64,000 nucleotides of DNA from Myxococcales bacterium (lineage in GTDB: Bacteria > Myxococcota_A > Bradymonadia > UBA7976 > UBA1532): contig JACKDL010000004.1 of NCBI GenBank assembly GCA_020633555.1, forward strand, positions 1-64,000, read 5' to 3'. The position numbers and the translations under genes are program-made. The notes beneath the pieces are model-generated. The model was not told where the DNA came from, did no database searches, and was given only the letters and a program-made list of their open reading frames with translations. Positions 51,565 through 59,988 of this stretch are shown in pieces. Position 1 is the first letter of the stretch. Each line of letters begins with the position of its first letter.

Positions 51565-52038
51565 CTCAGGCGCTGAGCAGGGCCTCGGCGTGGGCGATGG
51601 CCTCGATGAGGAAGGCGCGCACCTGGCCTTCGGGGTAGCCGAGCACGTCGTGGGCGGGCAGGACGGCCGCCGTGAAGTCATCGGTGTGCCAGTGGCCGCC
51701 GCCGTCGCAGTCGGGCAGGTCGTCCGGGGCGATCGAGAGCGGCCGGGGGGCGACGTACCAGTAGGGCTCGGCGTAGTGGCTGTCGCCGGCGGCCAGGCCC
51801 ACGGCCACGGTCTTGCCGTCGCCAAGCTGGAGCCGGACGCCCATGGCGAAGGGCTCGGCCCACAGCCGAACCGGGCTGGCGTCGGCCCGTAGCTCCCGCA
51901 GCTCGTGCAGGTACTCGGCGGCGTGGTCGAACCAGTCGGTCCAGATGGCCATCGCGTCGGCGTCCACCGGGCGGAAGCGGGCGCCCTCGGCCAGGGGGTT
52001 CGGCGGCAGGTTGTGGTCAGGCAGGGCCAGCGGGCGGC
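51565..52038 (-). repeat. 474-base direct repeat, left copy
   Basis: Nearly identical to 55885-56358, offset exactly 4320 bases, same orientation. It contains the 3' part of the gene whose intact copy is at 55886. Identity ends sharply at 52038, just before the stop of the NTPase gene. Confidence 0.93.
51566..52038 (-). pseudogene. 5'-truncated copy of the NTPase-partner gene
   Basis: This frame encodes the last 157 or so residues of the 268-residue protein at 55886 with few changes, ending EALLSA and the same stop. It has lost its N-terminal 110 residues and its start: upstream bases are the 3' end of the NTPase gene. The frame stays open for a short way in another reading of that gene, but no good start exists near the join. 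It is probably not expressed as a functional protein, though an internal ATG could make a fragment. Confidence 0.8.
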
Positions 52039-52055
52039 AGGCCGTCTTCCCGGGC

Positions 52056-55000
52056 TCAGGTGTCTTCGAGTGCCGCCAGCGCGCGGTGCAAACGCGGGTT
52101 TTCTGCCCGCAAGCCGGCCGCAGCGACAAGGCTGGCGAAGATCTTGGGGCGCAGGTGGTCGAGGAGCCTCGGGCACGCCACCGCAGCCTCAGCGAGGATC
52201 AGGCGCTGCGGGACCTCCAGCAGATCCAGGTCGGCGGGGGCGAGGCGCACAAGGCAGCGGGCGGCTGCTACGAGGGTTCGGTGGGCACCCATCCGCTGCG
52301 CGAGCTTCAGGGTGAGTCCATGCAGTTCGAAGCGCCAGGCCAGTGCGCGCGACGGAGCGGGGGCGTCCGGGCGGCGATGCAGGCGCCTGAGCTCGCGGAC
52401 GAGCCGGGAGGGGGACTCACCCAGATCGGCGCGCGCGAAGAGTTCGATCGCGATGAGCCGAGCGAGCAGCAGCCCGTGGCGGGCGATTTCGAACTTGAGG
52501 TTGCTCAACAGCGCCCGTTGGCCGCTCGTGGCCAGCATGAGCGCCGCGAGCGGATGGCCCATCTGACGTTCGTACTCGGCCGTGTAGGCCCTGGCAGCGA
52601 ACAGATGGTGAAGCCGTGCCGGGCGGAGCTGTCCGAGTTCGTGATGGTGGCGCAGGCCCTCCATGGCCTCGCGGGCGTGCCTGAGGAGATCGACCCGCTC
52701 CGACTCCCAGCCAGCGCGCGCCATGGTAATGTAGGTGCTCAGCACCCTGAACCGTCGGTCGTTGCGCAGAGGCTCTCGCTCGACGAGCTCTTGCCTGAGG
52801 CGCAGGGCCTCGCGATACATGTCATGGGCGCCCCCGATGTCTCCCCGCGCTCGCCTCCCATTGGCCAGGCCGATCAGTGAGATCGACAACGAAGCGCGGT
52901 AGTCGAGGCGCCACGGGCTCCGCTTGACCAGTTGGTTGCGCACCGCAAAGGCCCGCTCCCACTCGGGGTTGGGAAGATGGCGTCCCGCTCGGCGCGCACG
53001 GATATTGCCCAAGGAGTGGCAGACTGCCGAGTACCAGAACTCCAACTCCGACTGGTCCGGCCGGGCCGAGATGGCCCGGCGCATGGCCTGAGCTGCTCGC
53101 TGGTAGTATCGCTCGGCCTGAACGTCGTCGAACACCGTGCAGGCCCGACCGCTCTCGTTCAGCACGAAGGCCTCAAGTGTGTCGCGTTCGCGTGAAGGGT
53201 GGGCCCGCCCCAGCGCTTCTCGTGCGGCTTGGCACGCGCTCCGCGCCTGCGCGCGCCGGCTCGTCTGTCGAGCGAGGCGCGCTGCAACCATGTGGACCTC
53301 AGCCAGCAACAGCGGATCGTGCGTCCTGATCGCAGCGGCCTTTGCAGCGGCAATGGCACGCTCGTTCTCGCTCACGTTGTCGAAGCGCAGCGCCCACGCG
53401 GCAGCAAGATCGATCTCGATCCGGGCAGACACCGCGTGAATGGGGCTCGCGTCCCCCTCGCCGGCCGCGTGAAGGTGCGCCCGCGCCAAGAGGAGCGCCT
53501 GGAGCGCCCGGTGGGCCTCGCCGCGGCTGATGAGATGGACGCTCGCGGCCGAGGCAGCCAGCCCCAAGCGAGCTCGTGCCGTCGGAGGCCAAGCTCGAGT
53601 CTGCTCTTCGGACGGCGCGCGGCCGGTGCGGACCGCCTGCGCGATGAGCCGGCCCAAGAGATCCGTCGCTGCGTCCGTCGCCGGCGTGACGGCCGCTGCG
53701 TGCCAAGCGGACGCGAGGCGCTGGGAACCACCCTCGTCGCTCAAACGGACGTAGGCCGATCGAAGCTCGTCGAAGCTGGCACACCAGTCGGCCCACTCGA
53801 CGAACTGCTCGGGCGGGGTTGGTTGGGTGCGCAAGTGATCGTAGAGGATCTGTTCGGTCAGGCGTTGATGGGCAAACGTATAGCCATCCGGCCAGCCCAG
53901 GGCGTCGTGGGTGCGCCGGAGCACGCCAAGGTCAAGCAGGCGCTCAATGGGATCGAGGCCCGCTCGCCGGGTGGAGGCCTCCCGCGTGTCGGCCATGTCT
54001 GAGTTCAGCGCCTCAGCCTCGTCGCGAGAGATCCAGGCCCGCCGACGGGCGAGGCAGCACGTGGTTGCCTGCGCCAGCGCCGCGCGAAGCTCATCGTCGT
54101 TGACGGTCCGCGTGAGCCAGGCGCCGAAGAGCTGTGCTTCGTGCAGCTCGTGCGGCGGGTGAGCGGCGCCTGCCCAAGTGTCATGGAATAGCTGCAAGAG
54201 CAAAGGGCTCGAGAGCAGTTCGCCAACCTCGCGGGGCAGGTCGTCGTACCCGAACGCCGCTGAGGTCGCAGGGGCGACGGTCTGTCGCAGTCGGTAGGCC
54301 CGACGCCGGTCGTCATGATCGAGCGGCCGCAGAATCAGCCGTGGATCGCCGCTCTCATCACCGAAGCCCAGCAGGTGGCTCCGGGCCTGCAAGACCGGCT
54401 GTTGTGCGACGAGCTCTCCTCGGCGTAGCTGCGCCGCCTCGTATGCGCCGAGGCGGCAGCTGAACACGACCTTGAAGAGCGGATGGGCGGCAAGCCGCGG
54501 CAGCAGCGCATCGAGTGTGTCGAGCAGTTCGAAGAAGCGCGGGGATTCGTTCACTGCGTCGATGATGAGGACGGCGTGCGGTGCGCCCATCTCTCGGCTT
54601 CGGGCGCGACCGATGGCATCCAGGAGCGCCTGGAGCTCGAACGTGGGCAGCTCCAGCTCCAATGACCGTGCGATGGCGGCGACAAGGGCCCCGGTGGCTG
54701 CGCCCGGACCCAGGTCATGCGCGCCGTCGAGCCAGACCACGAGGGGCTGCTCCGCTCCCGGTCGATCGGCACCGTCCAGCAGGCGCTCGGCGAAACGCAG
54801 CAATGCGAACGTCTTCCCGGCGCCGCCGCCTCCGACCAGGAGCAGACCTGATTGCGGTGCTTCGAGCAGACTGTAGAGGGCCGCCTGGACTCGGGGGCGC
54901 TCGAAGTACCAAGGCGGCAGGGAGCCCGCGGCGAGGTGCCGAGCGAGCGCTCGTCTGACCGTCAGACCGGCCGCTTCACAGAGATCCTGCCATGCCCGCC

Positions 55001-55889
55001 GGGTGCGCTTCGCTGATCCTGCACGCCATGCCTCGTTGATGGCGTCCATGAGGCGGCTGGCATGGGGGCGCTCGGCGTGGGCCCGGCGAACCCCGAGCAT
55101 GTGCGCCCAGTTCGGGCCCAGCCCATCAACCATGTATGCCTCGTCGACCGGGGCTGCCACCAGCTCCGTTTCGTCAACGATGAAGGGGGCGACGGGCAGG
55201 TAGCGTTGCCCAATCTCGAAGACCGTCGTGCTTGCATCGAGGGCCGCGGCGAGCGCGGGCGACGGGTCTGGCTCAGGCGAGCGGGTGTCGCCAACGAGCC
55301 GGTGGACCCCGTCGGGCCTCCGGCGCCAGAGCACGCCTTCCGCGTCACGCAGCAGGCGGCGAATGAGCGCCGGGACCAACCGAAGCAGCGTCTGTCGGTC
55401 CGCCTCGTCCTGCAGGTCGTCGATCCGCGTCGCCCGTCGGTGGGCGCGGGTGTTGCGCAGTGCCCACACCGCTTCGATGGGCGAGTGTGCCTTGCGGCCA
55501 CCATGTCCTGGAAGGTCCTCATAGAGCGGAGCGAGGCTCGCGTCCGCTTGATCGGTCGTGGCGACGGCCTTCCAGCCCAGGGCCAGCCCGACCAGCGCAC
55601 CCTCGGTGGGGACCACCGGCGGGGCCGACAGACCGTCGGCCAGGGCCACCCAATCACGCCAGTACGGCTGCCTCAGGCCTCGCAGGGCGGCGCTCGCCCG
55701 AGGCGACAGCGGCCCGCGCTGCAGGGCGTCGGCCAACAACACCAACGCGGTGAAGCGCACCGCCTGGTAAGTCGCAAAGATGAGGTTGTCGGTCGCTCGG
55801 GCGGGCGGCGCTTCGACGTCCATGCCGGCCGCTAGCGGATAGGCCACCGGGAAGGGCAGCAGGGCGCGGCTCTGTGCTTGCCCGCTCAA
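52056..55889 (-). CDS. HEPN-like / STAND NTPase / helical-repeat protein, candidate defence protein
   Basis: This 1277-residue cytosolic protein has a helical N-terminal domain (about 1-200) with RNTRAH (Arg145, His150), the R-x4-H motif of HEPN ribonucleases. Residues 345-600 form a P-loop module: Walker A GGGGAGKT (353-360), Walker B LIIDAVNE (441-448) and a later FSCR. From about 750 on it is all helical and TPR-like. This is the layout of STAND defence proteins: effector, NTPase switch, sensor. TTG 55889 overlaps the partner gene's stop by TTGA. Codon use is less GC-rich than nearby genes, a sign of transfer. It is flanked by a 474-base repeat. Confidence 0.85.
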   Translation of the reverse strand: MSGQAQSRALLPFPVAYPLAAGMDVEAPPARATDNLIFATYQAVRFTALVLLADALQRGPLSPRASAALRGLRQPYWRDWVALADGLSAPPVVPTEGALVGLALGWKAVATTDQADASLAPLYEDLPGHGGRKAHSPIEAVWALRNTRAHRRATRIDDLQDEADRQTLLRLVPALIRRLLRDAEGVLWRRRPDGVHRLVGDTRSPEPDPSPALAAALDASTTVFEIGQRYLPVAPFIVDETELVAAPVDEAYMVDGLGPNWAHMLGVRRAHAERPHASRLMDAINEAWRAGSAKRTRRAWQDLCEAAGLTVRRALARHLAAGSLPPWYFERPRVQAALYSLLEAPQSGLLLVGGGGAGKTFALLRFAERLLDGADRPGAEQPLVVWLDGAHDLGPGAATGALVAAIARSLELELPTFELQALLDAIGRARSREMGAPHAVLIIDAVNESPRFFELLDTLDALLPRLAAHPLFKVVFSCRLGAYEAAQLRRGELVAQQPVLQARSHLLGFGDESGDPRLILRPLDHDDRRRAYRLRQTVAPATSAAFGYDDLPREVGELLSSPLLLQLFHDTWAGAAHPPHELHEAQLFGAWLTRTVNDDELRAALAQATTCCLARRRAWISRDEAEALNSDMADTREASTRRAGLDPIERLLDLGVLRRTHDALGWPDGYTFAHQRLTEQILYDHLRTQPTPPEQFVEWADWCASFDELRSAYVRLSDEGGSQRLASAWHAAAVTPATDAATDLLGRLIAQAVRTGRAPSEEQTRAWPPTARARLGLAASAASVHLISRGEAHRALQALLLARAHLHAAGEGDASPIHAVSARIEIDLAAAWALRFDNVSENERAIAAAKAAAIRTHDPLLLAEVHMVAARLARQTSRRAQARSACQAAREALGRAHPSRERDTLEAFVLNESGRACTVFDDVQAERYYQRAAQAMRRAISARPDQSELEFWYSAVCHSLGNIRARRAGRHLPNPEWERAFAVRNQLVKRSPWRLDYRASLSISLIGLANGRRARGDIGGAHDMYREALRLRQELVEREPLRNDRRFRVLSTYITMARAGWESERVDLLRHAREAMEGLRHHHELGQLRPARLHHLFAARAYTAEYERQMGHPLAALMLATSGQRALLSNLKFEIARHGLLLARLIAIELFARADLGESPSRLVRELRRLHRRPDAPAPSRALAWRFELHGLTLKLAQRMGAHRTLVAAARCLVRLAPADLDLLEVPQRLILAEAAVACPRLLDHLRPKIFASLVAAAGLRAENPRLHRALAALEDT

Positions 55890-56358
55890 GCGCTGAGCAG
55901 GGCCTCGGCGTGGGCGATGGCCTCGATGAGGAAGGCGCGGACCTGGCCTTCGGGGTAGCCCAGCACGTCGTGGGCGGGCAGGACGGCCGCCGTGAAGTCA
56001 TCGGTGTGCCAGTGGCCGCCGCCGTCGCAGTCGGGCAGGTCGTCCGGGGCGATCGAGAGCGGCCGGGGGGCGACGTACCAGTAGGGCTCGGCGTAGTGGC
56101 TGTCGCCGGCGGCCAGGCCCACGGCCACGGTCTTGCCGTCGCCGAGCTGGAGCCGGACGCCCATGGCGAAGGGCTCGGCCCACAGGCGTACCGGGCTGGC
56201 GTCGGCCCGTAGCTCCCGCAGCTCGTGCAGGTACTCGGCGGCGTGGTCGAACCAGTCGGTCCAGATGGCCATCGCGTCGGCGTCCACCGGGCGGAAGCGG
56301 GCGCCATCGGCCAGGGGGTGCGGCGGCAGGCTGTGGTCGGGCAGGGCCAGCGGGCGGC
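55885..56358 (-). repeat. 474-base direct repeat, right copy
   Basis: The matching partner of 51565-52038. Here the sequence is inside an intact gene and identity stops at 56358, in the middle of it. This shows that the left copy is the derived, truncated one. Confidence 0.93.
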
Positions 56359-56692
56359 TGTCGCTGCCCAGGGTGTCGTCGATGAGGGTCTGGGCGGCGG
56401 CCAGCGCCTCGGCGAGGGTCTTGCCCTCGAGCGAGATGCTGCGCCGCTTGTGCTGGCCCTCACAGACGAAGGACAGGCTCTCGAGGTGCAACGCGGCGTG
56501 CCACGGCTCGTCGCCGGGCACGGTCTGCCCCTGGATCTCGCCGGACTCGTCCCAAAGCAGGGCGAGGTGGCAGCCGTCGGGCCGGGGCGGCAGCCAGGCG
56601 TGGCTGACGGCGGAGACGAGCTGGGTGGCGTAGTGGAGCTGCAGGCGGGCCTCGGCCAGCTGCGGCAGATCGATGGGGCTGGACTCTCGCAT
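55886..56692 (-). CDS. Uncharacterised partner of the HEPN-STAND gene
   Basis: This 268-residue cytosolic protein has two halves. The first is a beta-rich region with LQLHYATQLV at its start. The second begins near residue 113 and carries conserved-looking patches (AIWTDWFDHA, LWAEPFAMGV, HYAEPYWYVAP, GGGHWHTDDF). I recognise no named family, though it has the look of a conserved hypothetical. Its stop overlaps the TTG of the NTPase gene. Its 3' part is repeated on the other side of that gene. It could be a sensor, inhibitor or second effector for the NTPase protein; nothing in the sequence decides. Confidence 0.8.
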   Translation of the reverse strand: MRESSPIDLPQLAEARLQLHYATQLVSAVSHAWLPPRPDGCHLALLWDESGEIQGQTVPGDEPWHAALHLESLSFVCEGQHKRRSISLEGKTLAEALAAAQTLIDDTLGSDSRPLALPDHSLPPHPLADGARFRPVDADAMAIWTDWFDHAAEYLHELRELRADASPVRLWAEPFAMGVRLQLGDGKTVAVGLAAGDSHYAEPYWYVAPRPLSIAPDDLPDCDGGGHWHTDDFTAAVLPAHDVLGYPEGQVRAFLIEAIAHAEALLSA

Positions 56693-56878
56693 GTGTGGCG
56701 CGCGCTCCCCGGGGCGTGGATCTCGGCGGCCACGGTACGTTGTGCGCCGCCCCGAGAAAAGACCGCCCCGAGAAAAGGCCAAGGGGGGTTGCACGGCCGC
56801 GCCGGCGACGGGTCGAGCAAGGTGAGACGCTTCGCAGAGGTCGCCCCATGTTCGCCCAACCCCATGCCGTGACGGCGA

Positions 56879-56907
56879 GTGACGCCCTGGCCTGCCCACG
56901 ATATGTT
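56879..56907 (+). promoter_or_regulatory. Possible sigma-70-type promoter of the ECF operon
   Basis: GTGACG (56879-56884) and TATGTT (56902-56907) are 17 bases apart. Transcription would start near 56914, at the GTG chosen for the sigma factor, so translation may be leaderless. Match to consensus is moderate. Confidence 0.35.
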
Positions 56908-56913
56908 CGCCCC

Positions 56914-57441
56914 GTGTCGACGACTTCCCTGAGCCAGCGTGAGGTGGCCGAGCTCTTCCGGGAGCACGGCCCGATGGTGTATCGCCGCGCCCTGCGCCTG
57001 CTGGGCAACCCGGCGGACGCCGAGGAGGCCGCCCAGGACGTGTTCGTGCGGGTGATGCGCTCGAGCCACACCTACGACGGCCGCGGCGCCCTGGTGGGCT
57101 GGCTGTACCGCATGACCACCAACCACTGCCTGAACCGCATTCGCGATCGGAAGCGGCGCCGGGAGCTGTTCGAGCTGCACGTGGGCCACCAGAAGGCGGC
57201 GCAGTCGGGGCCCACCTCGGCGGCGGATCTGGTGATGCTGCGCTGGCTGCTGGCCCACGCCGAGCCCAAGCTGGCCGAGGCGGCGGTGTACTGCTACCTG
57301 GACGGCCTGAGCTACCGCGAGGCGGCCGAGCTGCTGGGCACCAGCAAGCGCACGGTGGGCAACCTGCTGGAGCGGTTCCAGGCGTGGGCCGAGGCGCAGG
57401 CGCGCACGGCGGCTGAGCGGGCCGCGCAGAGCGAGCCGTGA
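56914..57441 (+). CDS. ECF-type RNA polymerase sigma factor
   Basis: This 175-residue sigma factor has region 2 (ELFREHGPMVYRRALRLLG, EEAAQDVFVRV, GWLYRMTTNHCLNRIRDRKRR) and region 4 (YREAAELLGTSKRTVGNLLERF). It should steer RNA polymerase to its own promoters. GTG 56914 starts right before region 2, possibly as a leaderless message; ATG 56848 would add 22 residues. Its stop overlaps the caspase-like gene by GTGA. No anti-sigma gene is seen nearby, so its control is unknown. Confidence 0.9.
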   Translation: MSTTSLSQREVAELFREHGPMVYRRALRLLGNPADAEEAAQDVFVRVMRSSHTYDGRGALVGWLYRMTTNHCLNRIRDRKRRRELFELHVGHQKAAQSGPTSAADLVMLRWLLAHAEPKLAEAAVYCYLDGLSYREAAELLGTSKRTVGNLLERFQAWAEAQARTAAERAAQSEP

Positions 57442-59039
57442 GCGCGGCCCGGACCGCGCGGGCCCTGCTGGTTGCCCTGGTGTGGCTGTGGGCCGGGGCG
57501 GCCCTGGCCCTGCCCGAGAGCACCTGGGTGCTGGCGGTGGGCAACAACCACGGCGACGCCGACGAGGAGCCCCTGCTGTACGCCGAGCGGGACGCCCGCG
57601 AGGTGGTGGACGTGCTGCGGCGGCTGGGTGGGGTGAGCACCCGGCGGGCCACCGTGCTGGTGGACGAGGACGCCGCCACCGTGCGGCAGACCCTGGTGGA
57701 GCTGAACGCGGCCATCCGGGCCCACAACGCCCGCCACCCCGAGCGCAAGGGCGCGCTGGTGGTGTTCTACTCCGGGCACGCCGACGCCGACGCGCTGCAC
57801 CTGGGGGGCACCCGGCTGGACTTCGACGAGCTGCGGGGCCTGGTGGAGGGCTCGCCGGCCAACCTGCGGCTGCTGGTGGTGGACGCCTGCCGCTCGGGCG
57901 GCGTGAGCCGGGTGAAGGGCGTCAAGAAGGCCAAGGCCTTCAACATCGACCTGAAGGACAACACCGCCGCCGAGGGCGTGGCCATCATGACCTCGAGCGC
58001 GGCGGGGGAGTCGAGCCAGGAGAGCGATCGCCTGCGGGGGTCCTTCTTCAGCCACCACCTGATCAACGCTCTGCGCGGCGCGGCCGATCGCAACGAGGAC
58101 GGGCGCGTCACCCTGACCGAGGCCTACGCCTACACCTACGAGCAGACCCTGCGCAGCACGGGGCGCACGCTGGAGGTGCAGCACCCCACCTACGCCTACG
58201 ACGTGAAGGGCCGCGGCGAGGTGATCCTGAGCGAGCCGCGGCGGGCTGACCGGCGCTCGGGGGTGCTGAAGCTGGCGGACGAGAGCACCTACTTCATCAG
58301 CGAGGGGCACGCGGGCGGGCCCATCGTGGCCGAGGTCAGCCCGCCCAAGGCGGGGGCCACGGTGGCGCTGCCGGCCAAGACCTACTTCGTGCAGCAGCGG
58401 CTGCCCCAGGAGTACCGCGAGTATCAGGTGGCGCTGGCGGCCGGGCAGACGCTGGACCTGGCCGAGGCGCCCCACAAGGCGGTGCGCTACGACCGGCTGG
58501 TGCGCCGGCGCGGGGGCACGGCGCGGTCCATCCACGGGCTGAGCCTGCTGGGCGGGGGTCGCGGCGAGGTGCTGGAGGGCAGCGGCGCCACGCCGCATCT
58601 GGTGGTGGGCTATTCGGCGGATCTGCACTGGGGATCGGTGGGCGTGCGGCTGCGCGGGACGCAGTGGGCCACGGCGGGCGCCGACGGCGACAGCCCGCGC
58701 ACCCAGCGGGAGCTGGGCCTGGGCCTGACCCTGCAGCGGTTCGTGGATCTGGAGCACTTCTCGGTGTCCTTCGGGCTGCTGATGGAGGGCGCCTACGTGG
58801 GCCAGCGTTTCGAGGCCGCGGACCGGCAGACGGTGGATCGCGACAGCTACGCGGTGGGCATCGGCGCGCTGTTCAGCGCCGAGCGGCACCTGGGCGGCGG
58901 GCTGGCCCTGCGGCTGGAGGGCGGCCCGCTGACGATGGTGATGCAGCAGGCCGAGCTGCAGGCGGGGGCGCCGGTGGGTGAGGTGCTGGGCTCGCCCTTG
59001 ACCTGGTGGGGCGCGCTGGGGGTCGTGTGGCGGCTGTGA
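57438..59039 (+). CDS. Caspase-like (C14) protein with C-terminal beta domain
   Basis: This 533-residue exported protein has a signal near residues 8-25. A caspase-fold domain carries His114 (YSGHAD) and Cys151 (DACRSG), so it is probably an active cysteine protease. A middle beta region follows. The last 160 residues alternate aromatic, hydrophobic and Gly residues (LGLGLTLQRF, FGLLMEGAYVGQRF, LALRLEGGPL) as in outer-membrane barrels, ending WRL. It may be anchored in the outer membrane. GTG 57438 and stop 59039 overlap their neighbours, so four genes form one operon under the sigma factor. Confidence 0.88.
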   Translation: MSAARTARALLVALVWLWAGAALALPESTWVLAVGNNHGDADEEPLLYAERDAREVVDVLRRLGGVSTRRATVLVDEDAATVRQTLVELNAAIRAHNARHPERKGALVVFYSGHADADALHLGGTRLDFDELRGLVEGSPANLRLLVVDACRSGGVSRVKGVKKAKAFNIDLKDNTAAEGVAIMTSSAAGESSQESDRLRGSFFSHHLINALRGAADRNEDGRVTLTEAYAYTYEQTLRSTGRTLEVQHPTYAYDVKGRGEVILSEPRRADRRSGVLKLADESTYFISEGHAGGPIVAEVSPPKAGATVALPAKTYFVQQRLPQEYREYQVALAAGQTLDLAEAPHKAVRYDRLVRRRGGTARSIHGLSLLGGGRGEVLEGSGATPHLVVGYSADLHWGSVGVRLRGTQWATAGADGDSPRTQRELGLGLTLQRFVDLEHFSVSFGLLMEGAYVGQRFEAADRQTVDRDSYAVGIGALFSAERHLGGGLALRLEGGPLTMVMQQAELQAGAPVGEVLGSPLTWWGALGVVWRL

Positions 59040-59968
59040 ATCGAGCGTGGGGGTGGCTGGCGGCCGTGGCGTCGCTGGTGGCCTGCGGCGATCCGTTGGT
59101 GGACGAGACCTACCGGGGCGAGCCTGTGGGCGCCCTGCCGCTGGAGGTGTCCAGCGCGGGTGATCCGAGCAATTACGATGGGTTGCCGGTTCGGGTCGCG
59201 CTGTTCTGGAGCCCGGGCGGGCCCGACAGCGCCCAAGACACCTGGGTGGAGCAGCCGCAGACGAGCCGGGCCGCGCAGCCGCTGGACCGCTTTGACCTGC
59301 TCGTGTTCGAGGTGCCACCCGCGGACCTTCTCGTGGGGGCCACGGGCTATGGCCTGGCGCGGGCGCTGGCCTACCGCGACGACGACGGCGACGGGCTGCG
59401 CAGCGCGGACGAGCCCATCATCGGCATCAACGGGCGCTCGGCGCTGATCTACGCCCCCGAGCCCACGGTGGGGCCCGCGGGCAACCCGCTGCCGGCGGGC
59501 TTCCACGTGGTCAGCGCGCCCGTGCCCTGTGCGCCGCAGCCGCTGCCCCCCGGGCCGCCCGATCCCCAGGACTGCGGGGTGCCGCTGGGGCAGGCCTGCC
59601 GGATGCAGATGCCCGGCCCGGGCGAGCCGGCGGCGGACGTGGGCTGCGGCCCGGGGGTGTGCCTGGGCGCGGGGCAGGGAGGGTACTGCGCCCTGGCCGT
59701 CTCCGCGGGCCCCTGCAACCCGGCCGGCGGGCGCATCGCGGTGGTGGAGGGCCAGATGGGCCCCACGCCCTACTTCCTGAAGGCCTGCGCCGCCGACGGA
59801 GACTGCCGGGTGGGCGAGGGCTACCGCTGCGATCACTGGCGGGGCGTGTGCCTGGCCGCCGAGCGGCTGACCGTGGTGCTGGGCGAGACGGAGCTGGACC
59901 GGCTGTGCATGCCTGCGATGACGGGCATGGGGATCGGCGGCGGGCAGGGCGGTATGCTGCCCCCCTGA
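59036..59968 (+). CDS. Hypothetical Cys-rich lipoprotein
   Basis: This 310-residue lipoprotein (LVAC, Cys17) has a beta-rich domain with a DDDGDGLRSADE calcium-like loop near residues 115-126. A Cys-rich region (about 160-290) follows, with CRM, CGPGVC, CALAV and CRVGEGYRC segments. It has no named domain. The GTG at 59036 overlaps the stop of the caspase-like gene. The lipobox, Cys pattern and place in the operon suggest a surface protein working with the two proteases. Confidence 0.8.
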   Translation: MNRAWGWLAAVASLVACGDPLVDETYRGEPVGALPLEVSSAGDPSNYDGLPVRVALFWSPGGPDSAQDTWVEQPQTSRAAQPLDRFDLLVFEVPPADLLVGATGYGLARALAYRDDDGDGLRSADEPIIGINGRSALIYAPEPTVGPAGNPLPAGFHVVSAPVPCAPQPLPPGPPDPQDCGVPLGQACRMQMPGPGEPAADVGCGPGVCLGAGQGGYCALAVSAGPCNPAGGRIAVVEGQMGPTPYFLKACAADGDCRVGEGYRCDHWRGVCLAAERLTVVLGETELDRLCMPAMTGMGIGGGQGGMLPP

Positions 59969-59988
59969 TTTCCTGGGAGGGCGGGGCC

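Noticed and set aside
51566..52129. The left repeat copy as an intact 187-residue gene starting at 52129
   Set aside because: The extra front residues come from another reading frame of the NTPase gene, have no ribosome site and are missing from the intact copy.
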